A stretch of DNA of 59,877 nucleotides. Source: Elusimicrobia bacterium GWA2_66_18 (GTDB lineage: Bacteria > Elusimicrobiota > Elusimicrobia > UBA1565 > UBA9628). The notes under the pieces are model-generated. The model was given only the letters and a program-made list of their open reading frames with translations. It had not been told where the DNA came from and made no database searches. The stretch covers positions 1 to 59,877 of the forward strand of contig MGTX01000026.1 of NCBI GenBank assembly GCA_001799675.1. Reading direction: 5' to 3'. How positions within the stretch are numbered: position 1 is the stretch's first letter; every line of letters starts with the position of its first letter. The position numbers and the translations under genes are program-made. Shown here one piece after another: positions 36,336 through 43,606 of the stretch.

Positions 36336-37271
36336 TTACCAAATCCTTGCGTCCCGGGGCGCCGCGCGGCCGTCCGGGGTGGTCGTGAAGACGTAGTCGA
36401 AGTGAGTTCCCCGGCTTAGGACGACGGACGCGAAGCGCAGGTCGCGCGCCCTGACCACGCGGCTGCCGGAGCTTTCCTCCACCTCCCAGACGGGGGCCTT
36501 GAAGAAGGTCTCGAGCCTTCGGGCGAACGTCGTTCGCCGCGCGGCCTCCACGGCGGGGTCTTCGAGCCGGCTCAGGACCGTGCCCTTGGGCTCGGCTGTT
36601 CCGACCAACGGTCTTACCAGATAGACCCGCCACAGGGGGCCCTCGCGTGCGACGGCTCGCCAGCGGTGGGGTCCGAATGGCTCGGGGAAGGCGTAGACCC
36701 AGTCGGCGTGGGGGGCCAGGTCGCGGGCGATCCTCAGAGCCATGCGCCTGAGCTGGAAGGAGGCGAGGAGGTAGACGCCGGCGGCGAGGAGACCCGCGCG
36801 CGCGGCCCAAGCCAGTTGCGGCCGCCAGGCGGGCGAGAGGCGCGCTAGATGGGGTGCGGCCAGAAGGGCGCTCAGGGCCAAGTCGATGATGAAGGTAATG
36901 GCCAATTCCGGCCGGCTCAAGGACAGCGGCCAGAGCAGCTGAACGCCGAAGGAGTTGATGAGGTCGAAGAAGAGATGGACGAAGGCGCTGAGTCCGACCA
37001 TGAGGAGCAGGTCGCGGTAGGCGATGTCCGCGTACTTCTTCCTGAAGAGCCGGGCCGCGGCCAGGACCCAGAGGGGCAGGAGGAGGAGCGAGTGCCCGAA
37101 GGAGCGTCGCAGCACGATGGCCCCCGGGTCGAAGGTCAGGAGGACGACGGCGTCGATATCGGGCAGGTTGGCCGCCCAGGCCGAGACGACGACGGCCCGG
37201 CGCCCCCAGCGGGGCCGCAGAAAGGCCTCTCCCAGGGCGACGCCCGCCAAGGTATGGGTGACCGGGTCCAC
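36336..37271 (-). CDS. YdjM/DUF457-like membrane hydrolase-family protein
   Basis: A 311-residue membrane protein with the N-terminal pattern DPVTHTLAGVALGEAF, then NLPDIDAVV and SFGHSLLLLP with HLFFDLINSFG. These are the His/Asp-rich hallmarks of the YdjM (metal-dependent hydrolase, LexA-regulated) family. I choose the GTG at 37271 because it gives the family N-terminus and a TATACT lies 7 nt upstream, suggesting a leaderless mRNA. An ATG at 37331 would add 20 atypical residues. The kinase gene starts 9 bp downstream. Confidence 0.8.
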   Translation of the reverse strand: MDPVTHTLAGVALGEAFLRPRWGRRAVVVSAWAANLPDIDAVVLLTFDPGAIVLRRSFGHSLLLLPLWVLAAARLFRKKYADIAYRDLLLMVGLSAFVHLFFDLINSFGVQLLWPLSLSRPELAITFIIDLALSALLAAPHLARLSPAWRPQLAWAARAGLLAAGVYLLASFQLRRMALRIARDLAPHADWVYAFPEPFGPHRWRAVAREGPLWRVYLVRPLVGTAEPKGTVLSRLEDPAVEAARRTTFARRLETFFKAPVWEVEESSGSRVVRARDLRFASVVLSRGTHFDYVFTTTPDGRAAPRDARIW

Positions 37272-37278
37272 GGAGGGG

Positions 37279-37307
37279 AGTATAAAGGGAGGCCCCGATC
37301 CGCGCAA
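37279..37307 (-). promoter_or_regulatory. Promoter for a leaderless YdjM-like mRNA
   Basis: On the minus strand TTGCGC (37302-37307) and TATACT (37279-37284) are separated by 17 bp. Transcription would begin about 7 nt later, at the GTG start codon (37271), and no Shine-Dalgarno sequence is present. This probably drives the whole minus-strand operon down to 30704. Confidence 0.6.
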
Positions 37308-37375
37308 GACGCGGGCGATGCCATTAAGCATGTCCGATCAGAAATACTTGTAAAATAAAACAGTCCCGCCAATTT

Positions 37376-37462
37376 GGAGAGGTGGCCGAGCGGTTTAAGG
37401 CACCAGTCTTGAAAACTGGCGAGGTGTCAAAGCCTCCGTGGGTTCGAATCCCACCCTCTCCG
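37376..37462 (+). tRNA. tRNA-Ser (anticodon TGA)
   Basis: An 87-nt type II tRNA. The acceptor GGAGAGG (37376-37382) pairs with CCTCTCC (37455-37461), and the discriminator G is at 37462. The anticodon stem CCAGT/ACTGG encloses loop CTTGAAA with TGA at 37410-37412, which reads UCA. A long variable arm follows, and the T arm GTGGG-TTCGAAT-CCCAC is at 37438-37454. The 3' CCA is not encoded (CCG follows). Confidence 0.96.
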
Positions 37463-37557
37463 CCGTTTTGGACGCCTTTCGAAACCGAGTCGTTAAAGTT
37501 GCCTCCGGTCACTCGGGTTAGCAGGTCCGCGATTTCTTTGCGGGCTTCCGTGTTGGC

Positions 37558-37971
37558 TCATGGATTGAGCAGGCGGACTCCGCAATCCGCAAAGTCCTTG
37601 GTATTCCTCGTCACGACCGTACAGTCGGCCACAATGGCAGTGGCGGCGATGAAGGCGTCCAGGATCGGCAACGTTTTACCTTTTTTCTCCCGAGCTCCGA
37701 TCAGTTCCCCCCAGCAAGCGGCCACGGCGGCATCGATCGGCAACACTCGATTTCCGAATCTGTTCGTCACGGCATGCCGGACCCATTCGCTCACAGCAGT
37801 TTTTTTCTTACTCTCCGGCAACCGACTAACGCCCTTCTGCAACTCCCCGATGGTCATTGCGCTGAGATAGAGGTCAGACTCGTCAACCTCTGAAATCCAT
37901 TCCACGAGAGATGTGTTTTCCTCCGGTTTTCGAAGCGCGGAGATCACGCATGTGTCCAATAAGAACTTCAC
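37558..37971 (-). CDS. PIN-domain ribonuclease toxin, VapC type
   Basis: A 137-residue toxin of a type II toxin-antitoxin pair. PIN acidic residues can be placed: Asp6 (FLLDTCVIS), Glu43 (TIGELQKG), Asp105 (PILDAFIAATA) and Asp126 (TRNTKDF). VapC enzymes cut tRNA or rRNA. The start ATG overlaps the antitoxin stop (37968-37971). Base composition is visibly more AT-rich than the flanking genes, and the pair lies next to a tRNA gene, which fits horizontal acquisition. Confidence 0.9.
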   Translation of the reverse strand: MKFLLDTCVISALRKPEENTSLVEWISEVDESDLYLSAMTIGELQKGVSRLPESKKKTAVSEWVRHAVTNRFGNRVLPIDAAVAACWGELIGAREKKGKTLPILDAFIAATAIVADCTVVTRNTKDFADCGVRLLNP

Positions 37972-38219
37972 AGGTCGAGCCCCCTGGCCTTCTCCTTGGA
38001 TCTCGAAAGATCAATATCCACCTCACCAAAGGGAGATCGGCTGAAGAAACTGACGATATCTCCTTTCGGACGGGTCAATTTCTTGAATTCCTTGGTGGAC
38101 AAGATCACCACCACCTCTTCACCATGTCGGGTGATTTGTTGCGGGCCATGGGATAGAGCTTCATCAACGACCTCGCTGAAACGGCTTTTAGCCTCCTGCA
38201 GTTGCCAATGGTTCTTCAT
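37968..38219 (-). CDS. Phd/YefM-family antitoxin
   Basis: An 83-residue antitoxin with the Phd N-terminus WQLQEAKSRFSEVVDEAL followed by GPQQITRHGEEVVVILS. This domain normally dimerises and binds operator DNA. The C-terminal part, rich in charged residues (EVDIDLSRSKEKARGLDL), would neutralise the PIN toxin encoded next. It has its own strong promoter and probably represses it. Confidence 0.9.
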   Translation of the reverse strand: MKNHWQLQEAKSRFSEVVDEALSHGPQQITRHGEEVVVILSTKEFKKLTRPKGDIVSFFSRSPFGEVDIDLSRSKEKARGLDL

Positions 38220-38237
38220 GGGACCTCTATGAGACCA

Positions 38238-38280
38238 GTCTGACTAGACATATTGTAAAGGGACTTCGATGCCATGTCAA
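38238..38280 (-). promoter_or_regulatory. Strong sigma70-type promoter and palindrome of the toxin-antitoxin pair
   Basis: On the minus strand TTGACA (38275-38280) and TACAAT (38252-38257) are 17 bp apart, close to the bacterial consensus. Right after the -10, the inverted repeat GTCT-AGTC-AGAC (38238-38249) overlaps the expected transcription start and is a plausible operator for the Phd-type antitoxin. Confidence 0.75.
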
Positions 38281-38310
38281 GTGGTCGATTTGCTCATAGG
38301 ACTGAGCTCG

Positions 38311-38619
38311 TCAGGGCTGGGGCCGCGGCCCCGCAGAAGCATCCGGAGCGGGGCGGCCCCTGCACTTGCCGAGATGGGTCAGCAGGCTTGAGACCTTCTC
38401 GCCGCATTGCTTGCAGTTTCCGGGCTTGTTGAGGCGGCCGTAGCCGCGGTCGGATACGGACTTATTGCGCTGGCGGTAGCGGTTGACCATAGTCGAGATC
38501 TTACGTTTCTTTTCTTCCTCCTCTTTCACCACCGGGCAATTCGGCTTGTGGTCGGAGAGCTTGCCGTGGTCGACGGCGTTACAGCGGAAGCAGGTTTTTG
38601 GAGGGATATCTTGACTCAT
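38311..38619 (-). CDS. Small protein with two C2HC zinc-finger-like motifs
   Basis: A 102-residue protein (ATG 38619; a GTG at 38661 would add 14 residues). Two motifs share the spacing C-x2-C-x9/10-H-x3-C: near the N-terminus CFRCNAVDH...HKPNC, and near the C-terminus CKQCGEKVSSLLTHLGKC. A Lys/Glu/Arg-rich helix lies between them. It is likely a small nucleic-acid- or protein-binding factor, but I recognise no family. It is transcribed away from the DUF4404-like gene. Confidence 0.6.
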   Translation of the reverse strand: MSQDIPPKTCFRCNAVDHGKLSDHKPNCPVVKEEEEKKRKISTMVNRYRQRNKSVSDRGYGRLNKPGNCKQCGEKVSSLLTHLGKCRGRPAPDASAGPRPQP

Positions 38620-38687
38620 ATCGGATGGTCTATTGTGTAGACTACAGGAAGAGGATACCACTCCTGACCCTTGGAGGGGAAACGACT

Positions 38688-39020
38688 ATGATCGAAGAGA
38701 CCGTTGCGAAGATCGAGCAGGCCATCCGCCGAGCCGGCGACGCCGACCCGAAGCACAAGGAAGAGCTCATCCGTCTTCTCGGGCAGTTGAAGGCCGAGGT
38801 GCGTGGTCTGCCGGCGGCGCAGGGAGAGAAGGCGCGCAGCATCGCGCACTACGCGGAGGCGGCGGCGCACGAGGCGGCGCGCAAGGAGAAGTCGGCCAAG
38901 CTCCTGGAGATGTCGCGCGGCGCCCTCCAGGAATCAGTGGTCGGCTTTGAGGCATCGCATCCCCGGCTGACCGCCGTGGTTAACGACATCAGCGCCCTGC
39001 TGGCGCGCATCGGCATCTAG
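38688..39020 (+). CDS. DUF4404-like small protein
   Basis: A 110-residue soluble helical protein. The N-terminal ETVAKIEQAIRRAG with KEELIRLLGQLKAEV and the C-terminal FEASHPRLTAVVNDISALLARIGI-type ending (read in two pieces) resemble DUF4404. The middle is Ala/Glu/Lys-rich. The ATG at 38688 has a GGAGGGG ribosome-binding site 8 nt upstream; earlier in-frame codons do not. Function unknown. Confidence 0.75.
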   Translation: MIEETVAKIEQAIRRAGDADPKHKEELIRLLGQLKAEVRGLPAAQGEKARSIAHYAEAAAHEAARKEKSAKLLEMSRGALQESVVGFEASHPRLTAVVNDISALLARIGI

Positions 39021-39040
39021 TCCCAACGGGCCTCCGGGTC

Positions 39041-39069
39041 TTGACGCGGACAGGCCCGCCTGTTACACT
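39041..39069 (+). promoter_or_regulatory. Sigma70-type promoter
   Basis: TTGACG (39041-39046) and TACACT (39064-39069) are spaced by 17 bp. The expected transcription start is near 39076, which is also the 5' base of the first hairpin in the downstream leader. It would drive the leader RNA and the TPR gene at 39250. Confidence 0.75.
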
Positions 39070-39075
39070 GGAAAT

Positions 39076-39249
39076 GTCGGACGTGCGTGTCTGACGGTGG
39101 GACTTTAAGGATCAACTTGGCCCCGGCCTTAACGGGACCTAAAGCGTTTGGAATGTTGACCCTGGTCCATGTGAGTTCGGGCCGGGGTCGCGCTTTTTAT
39201 GGGCGCGATCTCGGATCCTCCGAGGCGGAAACGACGAGGAGGGGGGAAC
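39076..39249 (+). ncRNA. Strongly folded 5' leader or small RNA upstream of a TPR gene
   Basis: This stretch of about 175 nt has no convincing gene but several hairpins: GTCGGAC/GTCTGAC (39076-39095), TTAAGG/CCTTAA (39105-39132), an 11-bp stem with two G-U pairs (39158-39168 with 39179-39189), CGCGC/GCGCG with a T5 run in the loop (39189-39207), and CTCGGA/TCCGAG (39210-39224). GGACC at 39135-39139 could pair with GGTCC at 39164-39168 and break the long stem. It could be a regulatory leader or a separate short RNA. It fits no RNA family I know. Confidence 0.4.
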
Positions 39250-40032
39250 ATGTCCATCCAATCGAGCGGGGATTATGAAGAACGCGGCCTGCGCCTTCTC
39301 CACGCGGGTCGGGCGGAGGAGGCGCTGTCGGTTTTTGAGGAAGGCGAGCGCCAGTTCCCCGGCGACGCGGAACTTCTGATGGGGAAGGCCGTGGCGCGCC
39401 TGCGCATGGGCGACTTCGCCGGGTCGTGCGGGATACTGGAAGGGCTTCGCAAGGTGCGCCCCACGGCGGAGGGGCTGCAGGCGCTGTCCGAGGCGTACCT
39501 GGAGCGAGGGATGCTCCGGCAGGCGATGGACGTGGCCGTGGAAGCAGCCCAGGGCGTGGGTCCCGACGCGCGATTCCTTTATCGGTTGGGCCGCGCGTTC
39601 TACACTCGCCATCTATACGGGGAGGCGCTTGCGTTCTACGAGCGGGCCGCGGAGATCGCTCCGGCGTGGGCGGAGGCGTGGTTCGGGCTCGGGGCCTGTC
39701 AATGGGCCATGAGGCAGGCGGCCAGCGCCGAGGCGGCGCTTCGCCGGGCCGTCGAGTTGGAACCCACGGATTGGCAGGCCAAGCAGTTCCTGGGCTGCGT
39801 GTTGTGCGACGTGGGACGCAAAGAGGAGGCGAGGACGATGCTGGAGTCCATCCCGCTCGATGCATCTTGGCAGAAGCCGGCCCTTGAGCGGTTGGTGGCG
39901 ATGTCCTGGTGGCCGACGGACGCGGAGCGCAGTCACGCGATGGAAGTCGTCTGGCGCAAGGTGATGGGCGCCTACCCTCCGACGGGAGCGTTGGACATGC
40001 TCGAAGAGGTCAGCCGGAAGATGGAGACTTAG
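39250..40032 (+). CDS. TPR-repeat protein
   Basis: A 260-residue protein made of tetratricopeptide-type helical hairpins, for example GRAEEALSVFEEGERQFPGD, then LYGEALAFYERAAEIAPAWA and ASAEAALRRAVELEPTDW. No signal peptide is visible, so it is probably a cytoplasmic scaffold. A GAGGAGGGGGG ribosome-binding site directly precedes ATG 39250. Its long structured leader suggests post-transcriptional control. Confidence 0.85.
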   Translation: MSIQSSGDYEERGLRLLHAGRAEEALSVFEEGERQFPGDAELLMGKAVARLRMGDFAGSCGILEGLRKVRPTAEGLQALSEAYLERGMLRQAMDVAVEAAQGVGPDARFLYRLGRAFYTRHLYGEALAFYERAAEIAPAWAEAWFGLGACQWAMRQAASAEAALRRAVELEPTDWQAKQFLGCVLCDVGRKEEARTMLESIPLDASWQKPALERLVAMSWWPTDAERSHAMEVVWRKVMGAYPPTGALDMLEEVSRKMET

Positions 40033-40155
40033 CCTGAAGACGCGACGGCATTGACGGCGTCGCGGGATGTTATCACATCGCGGCATAACGACCCTAGGAC
40101 CTTTGCCTGGGTGATAAGTGGGACCTTAGGCCCCGCCGGCGCAAAGACGTTGGGC

Positions 40156-40161
40156 TACACT
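40156..40161 (+). promoter_or_regulatory. -10 element of a putative leaderless promoter
   Basis: TACACT at 40156-40161 lies 6 nt before the ATG at 40168, where a Shine-Dalgarno sequence is missing. The -35 region is not consensus-like. A GTGGGACCTTAGG sequence (40118-40130) a little upstream might serve an activator. Confidence 0.45.
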
Positions 40162-40167
40162 GGACAC

Positions 40168-41565
40168 ATGGAGCGCAGCGCCGTGCGCCGGGCCCTTCTT
40201 TCTGGGGCGCTGTCCGCCCTCAGCCTCTCCGTCTCGGCCCAGGTGCGGCCCGTCCTGACGCCCTCTCTGCCGGCGATGCCTTCCGCGGCTTCGATCTCCG
40301 CCGCGACGATCGTGGGCGTGCCCACGATCGTCACGCTCGTCGCCGCTCCGGCCCTGGACGGCCTGGTTTCGGGCCGCCTCGTTTTCGACGGCGCCCCGCT
40401 CGCCGGTCCGGAGCCGACGGCTCCCGCCTCCCGGGTCCCGGCCCAGCGCGGCGACACGCTCGAGTTCAACGGCCGGATCCTGCCGACCCGGATGTTCTCG
40501 GACAAAGACCGGATCAGCGCCTCCCTCATCCGTGCCATCGACGCGACGCGCAAGACGCTCGACATCGCCATCTACGAGTTGGCCATTAGCGAGGTCCACG
40601 ACGCCCTCAAGCGCGCCAAGGACCGCGACGTGCGCGTGCGCATTATCATCGACCAGAGCCATGTGTTTGTCGAGAAGCAGGGCCAGGGCCGCACGGCCGA
40701 GGTCCAGGCCCTGATCGACGATGGCTTCGACATGAAGATGCTGCGCGGCGGCGACCTGCACGGCATCATGCACAACAAGTTCGCGGTCTTCGACGGAGAG
40801 CTTCTGGGGACGGGATCCTATAACTGGGCTCGTGCCGCGGACGTCCAGCACTACGAGAACGCGCTCTTCCTCAACGAGCCCGCCCGCATCGCCTCCTACC
40901 AGGGCTATTGGGACTGGATGTGGGCGCAGGCCAAGCCCATCGACTTGAATGCTCCGCCCGCCCGTCTTGTCCCAGGCGCGGATGGGCACGGGCCCGACTT
41001 GCCCTCCGCCCCGCAGGACGCGGCCCGGCCGGTGACGTTCAACGGAGTGAACCTCCCCGCTGAGTCGTTCACGCCCAAGGGCACGGCGGGCCTCATCGCC
41101 TCCGCCGTGGACGTCGCCCGCGAGGAGGTGCTGGTGGCCAATTTCTCCTTCACCAACATCACGCTCATCGACGCGCTCAAGCGCGCCAAGAAGCGGGGCC
41201 TTAAGATCCGCATCGTCTTCGATCGCTACCAGTATCGGTTCCTCAAGGAGATGGCCGACATGCGCGACCTGGGATTCGACGTGCGCCTTTCCGACGGCAA
41301 GGGCCCGGGCCGCGGCGTCATGCACAATAAGTTCGTGGTTCTCGACGGCCGCCTCGTCGAGACGGGCTCCTTCAACTGGACCATGAACGGCGAGCGCAAC
41401 AACTACGAGAACGCCGTCTTCCTGGACGCCCCGGACGACGCGGCCGGCTACCGGGCCTACTTCGAGCGCATCTGGGCCCGCGCTCGGCCGGCGACCGACG
41501 CCGACCACCCCGCCCCGGCCGGCCCCCACGCGCTTGCCGAGGACTTCCGCCCCGGGCAGTTTTAG
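40168..41565 (+). CDS. Exported phospholipase D-like protein with two HKD motifs
   Basis: A 465-residue protein with a signal peptide (residues 1-24, ending SVSA) and two PLD domains. Each carries HxK-x4-D: His202/Lys204/Asp209 (MHNKFAVFDGELLGTGSYNW) and His386/Lys388/Asp393 (MHNKFVVLDGRLVETGSFNW). The two halves each begin with a FNG(R/V) segment. The family includes phosphodiesterases acting on lipids or nucleic acids; the substrate cannot be told. An export signal argues for an envelope lipid or extracellular nucleic acid. Confidence 0.9.
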   Translation: MERSAVRRALLSGALSALSLSVSAQVRPVLTPSLPAMPSAASISAATIVGVPTIVTLVAAPALDGLVSGRLVFDGAPLAGPEPTAPASRVPAQRGDTLEFNGRILPTRMFSDKDRISASLIRAIDATRKTLDIAIYELAISEVHDALKRAKDRDVRVRIIIDQSHVFVEKQGQGRTAEVQALIDDGFDMKMLRGGDLHGIMHNKFAVFDGELLGTGSYNWARAADVQHYENALFLNEPARIASYQGYWDWMWAQAKPIDLNAPPARLVPGADGHGPDLPSAPQDAARPVTFNGVNLPAESFTPKGTAGLIASAVDVAREEVLVANFSFTNITLIDALKRAKKRGLKIRIVFDRYQYRFLKEMADMRDLGFDVRLSDGKGPGRGVMHNKFVVLDGRLVETGSFNWTMNGERNNYENAVFLDAPDDAAGYRAYFERIWARARPATDADHPAPAGPHALAEDFRPGQF

Positions 41566-41590
41566 CGGATGAATATGGCATGATTGCGTC

Positions 41591-43510
41591 GTGAGCAAGC
41601 GCCGGGAGCCGAGCTTCGTCGAGGGCGAGGTTCAGCACCACGGGCATTTCGCCTTCCTTGTTTCCGAGGAGCCCGGACAGTCGGACGTGTACCTGCGCGG
41701 CCGCACTCTGCGCCTGGCCATGAACGGCGACCGGATCCAGGCGCGCGTGACCGGCGCGCAAGGCGGCCGCCGCCTGGGAGAGATCGTGCGCGTGGTCAGC
41801 CGGGCGCGGACCTCCATGGTCGGCGTTCTGCGTCGGGCCGGCAAGTTCTGGGCCGTCATCGCCGAGGGCGGCGACGAGGCGGACGGCCTGCAGGTCCTCG
41901 GCTTGGCCAAGGGCGTCAAGCCCCTCGAGGGCCACCTCGTTAGCCTCAAGATCGACCGTTGGCCCACCGAGGACCGCGCCGCGGGCGGCACCGTGACCGA
42001 GATCCTGGGGTCTCCCGCCGACCCTAAGACGCGGGTGCGAGCCCTTCTGGCCGCGCGGGAGTTGCCCACCGTCTTTCCCGACGACGCCCTGGCACAGGCC
42101 GACGCCCTGCCCCGCGAGGTGGAGCCCGACGCCTGGGAGGGGCGGCCCGACCTTTTCGGCCTGCCTCTCTTCACCATCGACGGTTCGGACGCCAAGGACT
42201 TCGATGACGCCGTCTCGCTGGAGGACCTGGGGCGAGGGCGCCTGCGCCTGGGAGTGCACATCGCCGACGTCGCCCACTACGTGCGGCGCGGCACCCCTCT
42301 CGACGCCGAGGCCGCGCGGCGCGGCGCCAGCGTGTACCTCCCCGGCAGAGTCATCCCCATGCTCCCGCCCAAGCTTTCCGACGACCTCTGCTCCCTGCGC
42401 CCCGACGTGCCGCGCCTGACGCTGACCTGCTGGGTCGAGCTCGACGCGCGCGGCCAGGTCCACGGCTCGAAGGTGGAGGAGACCGTCATCCGCTCCCGGC
42501 GTCGCTTCACCTACGAGGAGGTCCAGGACGTGCTGGACGGCAAGGCCGTGGAGCGCGTGCTTCCCGAGGTGCGCGAGTCGCTGCTGCGCATGGGGCCGCT
42601 GGCCAAGGCCCTGACGGCGGAGCGTCTGCGCCGGGGCGCTCTCGACCTGGGCGTGCCCGAATATCAGGTCAAGACGGACCCCGAGGGCCGACCCATCGAG
42701 GTGGTCAAGCGCGCGCGTCTGGACAGTCATCGCTTGATCGAAGAATTCATGCTCGCGGCCAACGAGTCCGTGGCGCGCGCTCTCACCAAGGCGCGCGCGC
42801 CCTTCCTGCGCCGCATCCACGAGGATCCGGACCCTTCGCGTCTGGAGGCTCTGCAGGAGGAGTTGGGAAAACTCGGCATCCGCTCCCAGACCTCCCTCGT
42901 GGCGCATCCCGTGAAGGGACTTCAGAGCCTGCTGCGGGCCGCGGTGGGCCATCCCTTCGAGGAGACCGCGCAGATCCAGGTCGTGAGGAGCCTGAAGCTC
43001 GCTCGCTATTCGTCGCAGCCCGGAGGGCACTTCGGCCTCGCCTCCAAGGACTACTGCCACTTCACCTCGCCCATCCGCCGCTACCCGGACCTCTTCGTGC
43101 ACCGCGCCCTCAAGGGCCTTTTCTCCGGCAAGCCGCGCGGGCACTGCGACGGCATCGACGCCGAGGCTCTGGCCCTGAAATGCTCCGAACGCGAGCGCGC
43201 CGCGCAGGACGCCGAGCGCAAGGCGGTCGATCTAGCGCGCGCGCAACTGCTCGACCGGCAGGTGGGGGCCGAGTTCGTCGGCGTGGCGGTCAACGCGACT
43301 TCCGCCGGCCTCTTCGTGGCCCTGCCCGAGTCCGGGGCCGTGGGCCTCCTGCGAGGGGCCGGCGCGCCGCTCGGCTCGCTGGTCAAGGTCCGCCTGACCG
43401 CCGTCGACGCGGTCACCGGGCGCCTGGAGTTCGCGGCCGTCGGCGACGCCGTGCCCGGCCAGGTCCGGATGTCGTCTCCCTATCGCTCCCGCTCCCGCCG
43501 CCGGCGTTGA
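41591..43510 (+). CDS. rnr: Ribonuclease R-type 3'-5' exoribonuclease
   Basis: An RNB-family processive exoribonuclease (639 residues). An N-terminal cold-shock region (FVEGEVQHHGHFAFLV) is followed by the RNB catalytic domain with the aspartate cluster TIDGSDAKDFDDAVSLE, GVHIADVAHYV and FTSPIRRYPDLFVHRAL. An S1 domain (VGVAVNATSAGLFVALPESG) follows, then a short Arg/Ser tail. It is smaller than E. coli RNase R because the N-terminal helix-turn-helix and long Lys-rich tail are missing. The GTG start has no ribosome-binding site; CATGAT lies 6 nt upstream. Confidence 0.93.
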   Translation: MSKRREPSFVEGEVQHHGHFAFLVSEEPGQSDVYLRGRTLRLAMNGDRIQARVTGAQGGRRLGEIVRVVSRARTSMVGVLRRAGKFWAVIAEGGDEADGLQVLGLAKGVKPLEGHLVSLKIDRWPTEDRAAGGTVTEILGSPADPKTRVRALLAARELPTVFPDDALAQADALPREVEPDAWEGRPDLFGLPLFTIDGSDAKDFDDAVSLEDLGRGRLRLGVHIADVAHYVRRGTPLDAEAARRGASVYLPGRVIPMLPPKLSDDLCSLRPDVPRLTLTCWVELDARGQVHGSKVEETVIRSRRRFTYEEVQDVLDGKAVERVLPEVRESLLRMGPLAKALTAERLRRGALDLGVPEYQVKTDPEGRPIEVVKRARLDSHRLIEEFMLAANESVARALTKARAPFLRRIHEDPDPSRLEALQEELGKLGIRSQTSLVAHPVKGLQSLLRAAVGHPFEETAQIQVVRSLKLARYSSQPGGHFGLASKDYCHFTSPIRRYPDLFVHRALKGLFSGKPRGHCDGIDAEALALKCSERERAAQDAERKAVDLARAQLLDRQVGAEFVGVAVNATSAGLFVALPESGAVGLLRGAGAPLGSLVKVRLTAVDAVTGRLEFAAVGDAVPGQVRMSSPYRSRSRRRR

Positions 43511-43519
43511 CCCGTCAAC

Positions 43520-43556
43520 TCACGATTTGACTCGTGACGTTCCCGTATATTACAAT
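43520..43556 (+). promoter_or_regulatory. Promoter and putative operator of the respiratory operon
   Basis: TTGACT (43527-43532) and TACAAT (43551-43556) are 18 bp apart, so the start point is near 43563. The inverted repeat TCACGA-N6-TCGTGA (43520-43537) encloses the -35 hexamer. A protein bound there would block or modulate transcription of the actA-ctaB operon. Confidence 0.65.
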
Positions 43557-43606
43557 AATTCCAATCACCGTGAATCAATACGCGGGAGGCAAGGACCTAT
43601 GGATCA

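Noticed and set aside
37324-37512. 62-codon minus-strand frame with a GGIRTHGGFDTS-type peptide
   Set aside because: It is the antisense of the tRNA-Ser gene, a well-known source of false protein annotations.
37382-37870. 162-codon + strand frame starting inside the tRNA
   Set aside because: It begins within tRNA-Ser and then runs antisense to the VapC gene; no ribosome-binding site and no protein-like pattern.
39087-39278. 63-codon frame in the leader of the TPR gene
   Set aside because: Starts with GTG without a ribosome-binding site, covers the hairpins and overlaps the TPR start; a structured RNA is the simpler reading, though not proven.
40042-40065. Possible terminator after the TPR gene (CGCGACG/CGTCGCG stem)
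   Set aside because: The 7-bp stem has a 10-nt loop and no T-run follows, so it is not a convincing intrinsic terminator.
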